Positions 7,408-14,763 of a stretch of 18,354 nucleotides of DNA are shown piece after piece. The notes beneath the pieces are model-generated. The model did no database searches, had not been told where the DNA came from, and worked only from the letters and a program-made list of their open reading frames with translations. The stretch spans positions 1 to 18,354 of the forward strand of contig CAZVFX010000139.1 in NCBI GenBank assembly GCA_964626565.1, written 5' to 3'. The translations under genes and the position numbers were made by a program. Numbering within the stretch: the stretch's first letter is position 1; every line of letters begins with the position of its first letter. The DNA comes from CAZVFX01 sp964626565. Lineage in GTDB: Bacteria; Myxococcota_A; UBA9042; CAIXZC01.

Positions 7408-8171
7408 GATACCTCCTCTGGCTCAGATATGACGGGACCCGGTTTCACGGCTGGCAACGCCAGTTGGGGGACCGAACTGTTCAGGGCGAGTTGGAAGAGG
7501 CACTTACCGCAATTCTGGGGCGCGACTATTCAATTGCGTCTTCGTCCCGAACCGATTCCGGAGTCCACGCGCTGCGCCACCCGGTGTCGCTGAGAACCGA
7601 CACCACTATTCCCCCTCTGGGACTCCTGAAGGGGTTGAACTCCCACTGTCCCCAGGATATGGCGGTGTCGGAGATCTGGAGGGCGCCGGAGAACTTTCGC
7701 CCCGCCAAATCGGCTACCGGCAAGACCTACCGCTACCGCCTCCTCGAAAGCATCGTGCCCGATCCCTTCGAAGAGCGCTACTCGTGGCGCCGCCGGGGCC
7801 CCATCGATTTGCCGGCCATGGTGGCTGCGGCCCGGCACCTGGTGGGCCACCACGACTTCTCCGCGTTCAGGGCCGCTGACTGTGACGCCCGGTCTCCGTT
7901 GCGCCTGGTAACCGGCATCCACCTGGAGCGGAGAGGCGCAATGATCATCATCACGCTCACAGGCAACGCATTCTTGCGAAACATGGTCCGTATTATCGCC
8001 GGATCTCTGGTTCAGGTAGGATTGCGGCGCGAAAAACCCCAGTGGATTGCCGAAATCCTGGCTTCCCGGGATCGCACCCTGGCGGGCCAGACGGCCCCTC
8101 CTCAAGGGCTTTTTCTCGTCGATGTGAACTACCCCGCAGAAGTCCTCTGCCATGGTGCTCACCACTTCTAA
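7404..8171 (+). CDS. truA: tRNA pseudouridine(38-40) synthase TruA
   Basis: 255 residues, the normal size, starting at GTG 7404, which overlaps the barrel protein stop (GTGA). TruA isomerises uridines 38-40 in the anticodon stem-loop of many tRNAs in the cytosol. Visible motifs are LRYDGTRFHGWQRQ (7-20), catalytic D51 in SRTDSGVHAL, Y109 in GKTYRYRLL, HHDFSAFRA (148-156) and GNAFLRNMVRIIAGSLVQVG (186-205). There is no strong ribosome site of its own, so translation likely depends on coupling from the upstream gene. That places a housekeeping enzyme at the end of a surface-protein operon. Confidence 0.95.
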   Translation: MRYLLWLRYDGTRFHGWQRQLGDRTVQGELEEALTAILGRDYSIASSSRTDSGVHALRHPVSLRTDTTIPPLGLLKGLNSHCPQDMAVSEIWRAPENFRPAKSATGKTYRYRLLESIVPDPFEERYSWRRRGPIDLPAMVAAARHLVGHHDFSAFRAADCDARSPLRLVTGIHLERRGAMIIITLTGNAFLRNMVRIIAGSLVQVGLRREKPQWIAEILASRDRTLAGQTAPPQGLFLVDVNYPAEVLCHGAHHF

Positions 8172-8186
8172 ATTACTCCCATGTTT

Positions 8187-8215
8187 TTGGTATGTTCAGT
8201 ATTTCGGTCTAATAT
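8187..8215 (+). promoter_or_regulatory. Possible promoter of the multiheme cytochrome gene
   Basis: TTGGTA (8187-8192), a 17-nt spacer and TAATAT (8210-8215), each four of six to consensus, lie in the AT-richer gap after truA. The leader would be about 85 nt. Other weak hexamer pairs exist in the same gap, so this is tentative. Confidence 0.3.
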
Positions 8216-8273
8216 GTTGCACGCGGATGCCGTGTTAAGTACTCTGTTGGCGTGAAATATAGAGAGTCGGTCC

Positions 8274-8297
8274 GTTGGCCAACCGCAGCTTGGCTGC
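8274..8297 (+). promoter_or_regulatory. Palindrome plus adjacent inverted repeat in the cytochrome leader
   Basis: GTTGGCCAAC (8274-8283) is a perfect 10-bp palindrome. It is followed directly by GCAGC-TTG-GCTGC (8285-8297), ending 11 bp before ATG 8309 and next to the ribosome site. They could be an operator or leader structure affecting translation. The evidence is symmetry alone. Confidence 0.35.
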
Positions 8298-8308
8298 CCG
8301 AGGGTGAT

Positions 8309-11300
8309 ATGCTATTGAATCGTATCTCTTCCCAATTCACTTTGTTCGTAGTTTCCACCGTAGTCGTGATTTCGCTAAGCTCGTCAGCCTGAGCGGCCCC
8401 CGGAGACACCGTCATTCAGTACGCTGTCCCCGAGGCTCTACTCGAAGTGAACGAGCATTTCGAGCGCGGCCTGGGTTATGGAGACGGTCATCTCTGGATG
8501 ACCGCGGACAACTTCTCGACCACCCGCATCCTGTACAAGATCTCGCCTGACGACGGGTCTATTGTCGGTGCGTGGTCGCTGGCCGCGTTTACTTTCACCC
8601 ACCCCATGGACATCGAATATCATGATGGCACCCTCTATCTTGCGGCCAACGATGGAACAATACGAGTAATCGACGCGGAAACCATGTCCGAACTGTATTC
8701 CATCAGCTTGGGCCATGTTTTGACCGGAGTTGCTTATGCCAGCGACGCCCTCTGGGTTCACCGCATCGGCTCCGGGCTGGACGAACTGGTCAAGGTCGAC
8801 CCGGTGACGGGCCTCGAGTTGGCCGCTTATCCGATGTACGGGACGGGCGGCGCGGCGGTACCGCTGGGGATTGCCTCGGGCGGCAACTACGTTGTTTCGC
8901 TGGTCAGATCGCCGGCCTCGGCAGGAGCAGTGCGGTTACATGTCATCGACACGAACACCGTTGCCACGCTGGCCTACCTGACTCCGGCGTTCACGCTGCG
9001 CGCCACCGGCGTTGCCCTGGACGGCGACAATTTTATGTGGACGGTCTCTCCCTGGAAGAACCTGTTGCGCAAACGTGTCTGGAGTTCCAGCGAAGATAGC
9101 GATGGCGATGGCGACCCGGACATTTTCGACTGTGCGGCGACCAACTCGGCAATTTACCACGGGGCCGTGGAAGTGTGCGACGGACTGGACAACAACTGCA
9201 ATCTGTCCGTTGACGAGGGATTCGTCGACACCGACGGCGACGCCATTGCCAATTGCGTCGACCCCGATGATGACGGCGACGGCGTGCTCGACGGCGCCGA
9301 CAATTGCCCGACCACGGCCAACGTGGGCCAGGGTGACCTGGACGGCGACTCTCTGGGCGACTCCTGCGACCCGGACAAAGACGGGGACGGCGTTGCCAAC
9401 GGTGACGACAATTGTCCGGCGGTGGCCAATGCCGATCAGGCTGATGCGGACGGCGACGGCGTGGGAGATCTGTGCCTCTCCATCACCGGCAATTGCACCA
9501 CCTGTCACTCTAAGTCGGCTGGACCGCGCCGGCCGGTGGTCGGTGTGAATGCTGATTTCACCAAGACTTCGCATCACGTCCAGGGCGATGTGCTGGATTC
9601 CGACTGTGAGGTTTGTCACTCCGTCCTCAACCACAAGGCAGGCGTTGTCCAATTGAAACACCCCGACCTTGGCGTGGCCGAGATTATTGACTACGTTCCT
9701 TCCGATCCGTCCTCGCTGGAACCGTTCTGCGTCGGGTGCCATGACGGCAACGGTGCGGTGGCCGTGGGAGGCCCGCCCTTCAGCGATGGCAAGGCGCCCA
9801 CCAACGTGACCGGGGCCTCAGGGACAGTGTGGCAGAATTCGGCTCACAACAGCATTCCGTTCCCCGCCAACGGGGGCAAAGCGGTTTCCTGTTTCGGGGA
9901 CGGGGTGACGACAGGTTGCCACGGCAACGCCCACGGCGCGGAGAACATCCGGCTGCTGGCCGGCAGCACTAATGCCATGGTTGGCGACAGTTGCCTGGCT
10001 TGTCACACGGATGGGAAGATCGTGAACCCGGCCTTGTCGGGAAGCGCCTATTCAGACGACATCGCCCAAGCCTACGGGATGGGAAAGAAACATGACCGGG
10101 GCTCATCGATTACGGTGGCTGGTATTCAGTATCAGCTTGACTGCACGAGCTGCCACAATCCCCATGCGGTAAGCGGAAAGCACCTGGACGCGGGCAGCGG
10201 AGTCTCTCCGGTCACGCGGCCTTCATTCGGTGACCCGGAGGGCAATCCGCGGGCCATGGGGTCCGAAGTATGGGGAGACGCTCCGGGCGAGAAGATGAAC
10301 GACTATGCGGTGGGCGGAACCTACCGGGCGCCCACCGGCGATGCGCTTGACGGCTCGGCAATGCCCGACTACGTGACTTTCTGCCTCGACTGCCATAGCC
10401 CCATGGAGGAAATCAACGGGGGGATTAACTGGGGCACTGACAACCACGGCCTCAAGGCGGCGAATGTCCCCAACGGCGGCGGAGCCATTCCCGATTGGTA
10501 CAGTGCAGGCAAGGCGCACTACTGGAACGGCGATGACTGCACGTCCGAAGACCAGGATTTCTGCTGGCCGGTACTGACCCGGGGCAAGGGAGAAATGGTC
10601 TGGACGCGCAAGCCGTACCACCAGGAAGAGCGTATCGCCGGCTCCAATTTTGTCTTGAGTTGCACCGATTGCCACGAGTCACACGGGGGTAAGGTCTCCT
10701 CCATGCTGCGCGAGAGCCTGAACGGCTGGGACAAATCCGGCGTGGTCACCTGGAACACGAGCTGCAACTCCTGTCACTACTACTACAGCGATTGGCACGC
10801 AGGTATGTCCTGCGGCAATGCGAGTTGTCACACGAACCAGCGCATCCCGGGCTCCAACTCCATTCACTCCATGAACGCTTCCACAGGATCCACGGCCAAA
10901 CGGGTGTGGGACCCCAACCTGGTGGCGCATTACAAGTTTGAGAACAACTTGAATGATTCCGGAACCTGGCGATTGCACGGCCGTTGGTTTGACCCGGTCA
11001 TCGGATATGCGGCGGGCAAGAGCGGCAAGGCCGTGGTGCTCAACGGGAATTCCCCCATCGAGGTGGGTTCCCGCAACAGCTACTGGTCCACGGACGAGGG
11101 CAAGCACGGGACCTGGAAGTACTCCGAGATGAAGTACAACATGACCCTGGAAACCTGGGTCTACCCCACGAGCGACACCAACGATGAGAATTTCCTTTTC
11201 GCCAAGCACACTTACAACGACGGCGGCTATGCCTTCCAGTTGCGCAAGGTTGATGGCACCTTGCGAGCCGCGCTCGTGACCAATGTCACCGGTGGCGGGC

Positions 11301-12853
11301 CAAACTGGGGCTCCGGGGGCTGGGACGGCGCGGATTGCAACGGGCTGCGCGGAGCCTACAGTTCGGTGTCGGTCCCGTTGAATCAGTGGACCCACGTCGC
11401 CACGGTCTTCGACACATCGTTGCCCGACGGGGATCCCCTCAATCTCTCCACGGGGCGTATCCGCATCTACGTCAACGGTGAGGATGTTACCACCAGCAAC
11501 CCCGACATCTCGAGTTGTCTGGCTCAGCCGGGACCCGGCGAGGACCACATGTTCCCCTATAGCGATCACAGTCCCGGCAACCAGCAGATCTGCTATGCAG
11601 GGCACTGGTGCGGATCCGCACTGGCCATGGGCGCGGTCATGTGGGGCAGCGGCAGCCGGCGCGGCCTTTCCGGCAGGATGGACGAAGCCAAGATCTGGAA
11701 CATAAGCAAAGCAGCCGCCTACTTTGATGCGGTGGATGGCGATGCCGCGCCACGGCTCGACTCAGCCTGGGGGGATGTGGGTGCCACCGAGGTGAAGCTG
11801 ACCTTCAGCGAGGGTGTGTGGGGAGCCGGCAACGGGCCCCTCGGCCTGGGCGACATAGTGATCACGGACCTGGACAAGGCGCGAACCATTATCAGCGTGA
11901 CTCACGTCGCAGGGGCAAATATCGCCACCGTGGAGTTGAGTTCTCAAATCAGCCCACTTGGGGATATCGCAGTGGATACGTTTGCGGTTGCGCCGCAAAC
12001 AGCCTTCGATGAATACGGCAACGTTGCAGGAACCGTTCCCGTAACCCTGAAAGGCGCGGTGCTCTGCCCGACCGGCAAGTCCACCTTCCAATTCGACGAG
12101 GAACCAGGGGCGACCTACATTATGGACGACCAGGGCATGCTCGCCGGGACGGTCTCGGACACCGATGACTGCCTCTCCGGGAACAGCACCTACCTTGGGG
12201 ATGGGCTCAACAACAACATATTCTTCAGCAATGCTGCGAACTGCTTCAAAGAAGCTGACACACTGACCCTGGAGGCGAGGTTCAAGCCCAGCGTGGTAGA
12301 CAATGGGGGCACTACCGTACAGCGTATCTTCGCCCGGGACGATGCCAAGGACTATCAGATGAGCGTCTGGCGCTCGAAGGGAGCTGCCTGGACTCCGACG
12401 TTCAAGCCGCCGGCCGGCGTCGCTTCCATGGCCTTCTGGGTGCGACTGGTAGACCCTCATGGCGGCACCAACTGGAAGCCCGTGCTCACCGACTACGACG
12501 CCTGCCCCATAAAGGCCGATCGCTGGTATCGCGTGAGAATGGTGTTCAATTCCGCCAAGCAGGGCGGCATGCCGGGAGACTTCTTCGTTGACGACCAGGG
12601 TCCCAACGGAGACGACGTGGGTGAAGATTGGGCAGGGTATGTAAACTGCACCGATTGGCAGCAGACCCAGTCGCCTGACAATCGCAATTTCTTTGAAGGC
12701 GACCAGATCGCCACGGCCGGCGGCAACATCGCCATAGGGGCCAACGTCAATAAGCCTCACAAGCACCAGTTCGTAGGCACCATTGATTGGATCACCTGGC
12801 AGGCCGTAGCCGACTACACAGGGCTGGACGACACTCCCATCCCGCCTCAGTAA
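8309..12853 (+). CDS. Giant secreted multiheme c-type cytochrome with TSP3/MopE and LamG domains; in-frame TGA after the signal peptide
   Basis: A signal peptide reads from ATG 8309 (AGGG just upstream): 27 codons ending VVVISLSSSA, then TGA at 8390-8392, then the same frame continues AAPGDTVIQYAVPEALLEVN without interruption to 12853. A stop-respecting call would begin at GTG 8447 (1468 residues) but would lack any export signal. Domains by base position: propeller-like repeats 8450-9090; MopE-type DCAATNSAIYHGAVEVCDG 9128-9220; Asp-rich thrombospondin type 3 repeats to 9477; heme region 9494-10831 with CX2CH at 9494, 9605, 9728, 9992, 10142, 10382, 10661 and 10763, plus CX8CH at 9890 and CX4CH at 10811; LamG-like 10908-11735; Ig-like 11745-12060; second LamG-like 12060-12850. 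Heme attachment needs export, so the TGA matters: read-through, recoding, mutation or sequence error. The likely role is extracellular electron transfer and surface binding (inference). Confidence 0.8.
8398..8435 (+). other. Hairpin directly downstream of the in-frame TGA
   Basis: Arms 8398-8412 and 8421-8435 pair at 12 of 15 positions (CC, CGG, GACA and CGT blocks separated by single mismatches) around the loop CATTCAGT. It begins 5 nt after the TGA at 8390-8392. Size and placement resemble a bacterial SECIS, but the apical loop lacks the early guanine usually required, and no selB or selA gene is in the window. It could be chance in GC-rich coding sequence. Confidence 0.4.
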
Positions 12854-12895
12854 GACAGTCACGCTCCAGTTGTCATTCCTGCTGCACCGCTCCGC

Positions 12896-14635
12896 CTACG
12901 GGCAGGCGCTGAGAGTTGGATTGTGCTCACAGATGTTGCGAGTGATTGTCTTGGCATCGAAGCCCGAGAACCGGTGGCGGCCGTTGACAATCCAGCTTGG
13001 GCTGGCCGAAATGTCGAGTTGCCGCCCCACATTGAAGTCCCGGGCCAGCAAGCTCTTGCCCTCCCCATTGAAGCAGGATTCCAACTCGTCCCGGTCGACG
13101 CCCGTGATGTCACCCGTGCACGCGGGCCAGTCCGGGCTGTTGAGTTCCTGGTTGCGGCACCAGGCGTATTTGAGTGCCGTTCCCAAGGGGTACTTCTCCA
13201 GGGCACAGAGTTGGCGAATGTCCTCATCCACCTCGGCCTGCCCATGCATGGAGGCCAGCTTACCGTCGGATTCCTCGCCGATGAAATGGACCTTGAAGCT
13301 GATGTCGGAGCCGAACGTCGAGGTCACCTCTTTCATGGCCCCCATGGCCTTCACTGCGATGGGGCATTGGGACATGATGAACAGTTCCACCTGGCCCGGA
13401 GTCGCGGGGCGGCACGAAAGAGTATGCCGGCAGGTGGGATCGCCACAGTCCACAAGACCGTTCCCCGTATCATCCGCCTCGTTGTCGCAAATCTCAATTC
13501 CGGGGTCGAAGCTCGCCCGGCCCGTGAAAAGCAGCCACTTGCCGCTAAGTGAAGGTTTGAGGAGTCGTTCCTGCTTCGAAAAGCCGTCCTCTTCCTTGAT
13601 GCGGGGTGAAAACAGGATCACAGGCAGGTACTTCAGCCCCTCGTCATCGTACAGCGTCCGGCCTCCCGGGTCTCCATAATCTACCGTCTTGAAATTGACG
13701 CCCGGAAACACCGCCTCAAAGCTCTTCACCATGCCAGAGGTATCACAGTACTTGCCCGTGCAACGCTTGTCGGCAACGATGATCGCAGTGAGTTCGTTTG
13801 GCGAAACAACCTTCTCACAAATCGCCGGCTGTTTGCCCGTCTCCAGTCTTTGGCAGACGAACCGCACGAAGTCTTTCCGTGTGCGGCCGCCGAGATATTG
13901 CTCTCCGTCAATCAGAATGGTGGGACTGCCCCGGACGCCGCGGGCCGTGGAAGTCTCGAAGGAAGCCCTCAACAGGCTCTTCCCTTCCTTCCCCCGGTAG
14001 CACTGGCCCAACGATTCCGTCACCTGCACTGGCAACGCCAGACGTTTGGCGCACTCTTCCCAATTGTGCGGGATCTCACTGCGGTTCTCGTTCATGCAGC
14101 TCAGGACTTCCATGAACTTGTGGCCGGCCGGGACGTACTTCTGCAGACACAGGCCGATCTTGTCCCCGTTGACTTCATTTTCGCCGTGAGCCGAGTTCAA
14201 AGTGTCGCCCGCGATCTCCCCAATATAGTCAATGCGGAACTCGATGGTATCGCCGAATTCGTCCAGAACCGGGGCGATAGCCGCAACGACCTGCGACGCC
14301 AGGGGGCACTGCGACATGATGAAGAGAGCTACCCGGACCCGGCTATGCACCGGCTCGGGCGGAGCGACTGGAGACAGAGACTTGGCCATGGACTCAGATT
14401 TTGCCGGAGCTTTCGCCTTGGCCTTCGCGTTGGCCTCAGTCTCCTTCCCCACCTGCGCACCCTTCGCATCCTGTTTCTGTAATGGCTCTTCAGCAATCTC
14501 CGGTGACGCCGGCTCTTCTTGCCGACACCCGCCGCCGAGGACAAGGGTTACGGCCAGCAGCATGGCGGCTGTCCGCCGATACGATACGCGGCTGTTCTGC
14601 AACCACAATGCATGGGATTGGCTCTGTTGTGACAT
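12896..14635 (-). CDS. Lipoprotein with tandem DsbA/GILT-like thioredoxin-fold domains and a central CX4C unit
   Basis: 579 residues from ATG 14635. TGAGG lies 6 nt upstream, favouring this over the GTG four codons earlier. The signal peptide ends LVLGGGC with lipidation at C37, followed by an Ala/Lys-rich linker (40-95). Domain 1 has C110 in FIMSQCPLA and a likely cis-Pro loop RGSPTI (P238). Domain 3 has C424 in FIMSQCPIA and SASPSW (P546). Both carry the same six-Cys signature with near-identical spacing (110/163/180/195/212/261 and 424/477/493/506/521/569), so one arose by duplication. Between them C292-TGKY-C297 in an ADKRC segment suggests a third thioredoxin-like unit, then ICDNEADDTGNGLVDCGDPTC, a metal-binding-like motif of the MopE type. 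The second Cys of CXXC is absent in both SQCP sites. Probably a periplasmic thiol reductase, isomerase or Cys-substrate binder, convergent with the cytochrome gene. Substrate unknown. Confidence 0.75.
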   Translation of the reverse strand: MSQQSQSHALWLQNSRVSYRRTAAMLLAVTLVLGGGCRQEEPASPEIAEEPLQKQDAKGAQVGKETEANAKAKAKAPAKSESMAKSLSPVAPPEPVHSRVRVALFIMSQCPLASQVVAAIAPVLDEFGDTIEFRIDYIGEIAGDTLNSAHGENEVNGDKIGLCLQKYVPAGHKFMEVLSCMNENRSEIPHNWEECAKRLALPVQVTESLGQCYRGKEGKSLLRASFETSTARGVRGSPTILIDGEQYLGGRTRKDFVRFVCQRLETGKQPAICEKVVSPNELTAIIVADKRCTGKYCDTSGMVKSFEAVFPGVNFKTVDYGDPGGRTLYDDEGLKYLPVILFSPRIKEEDGFSKQERLLKPSLSGKWLLFTGRASFDPGIEICDNEADDTGNGLVDCGDPTCRHTLSCRPATPGQVELFIMSQCPIAVKAMGAMKEVTSTFGSDISFKVHFIGEESDGKLASMHGQAEVDEDIRQLCALEKYPLGTALKYAWCRNQELNSPDWPACTGDITGVDRDELESCFNGEGKSLLARDFNVGRQLDISASPSWIVNGRHRFSGFDAKTITRNICEHNPTLSACP

Positions 14636-14641
14636 GGACAA

Positions 14642-14646
14642 CCTCA
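14642..14646 (-). promoter_or_regulatory. Ribosome binding site of the thioredoxin-fold lipoprotein
   Basis: TGAGG on the minus strand, 6 nt before ATG 14635. An upstream GTG at 14647 would overlap this site, so the ATG is preferred. Confidence 0.6.
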
Positions 14647-14660
14647 CGAGAATTCAGTAG

Positions 14661-14675
14661 CCGGCCAACGGCCGG
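14661..14675 (-). other. Perfect 6-bp hairpin upstream of the thioredoxin-fold lipoprotein gene
   Basis: CCGGCC and GGCCGG arms with a 3-nt loop sit in the 128-bp gap between the two minus-strand genes, about 26 nt before ATG 14635. No T-run follows on the minus strand, so it is not a classical terminator for the upstream gene. It could be an mRNA processing or leader structure. Nothing else convincing is visible in 14676-14763. Confidence 0.4.
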
Positions 14676-14763
14676 ACGCACCTTTTCTTAGCATTCCGGG
14701 CAGCATCAGTCCAGAAGCCAATCTTCCCCATAACGGTGGTCACGGAGTCGAGCCCGGGTCGCG

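Noticed and set aside
8390..8392. Genome-wide reassignment of TGA to a sense codon
   Set aside because: Several genes here (asd, the Cys-rich protein, the barrel, the glycosidase-like gene) end naturally at TGA.
11762..12862. 366-codon minus-strand open frame
   Set aside because: Antisense to the LamG-like region of the cytochrome; its translation is featureless.
12854..12910. Bidirectional terminator between the convergent genes
   Set aside because: CGCCT/AGGCG (12893-12908) is a 5-bp stem without a T-run, and it overlaps the stop of the minus-strand gene.
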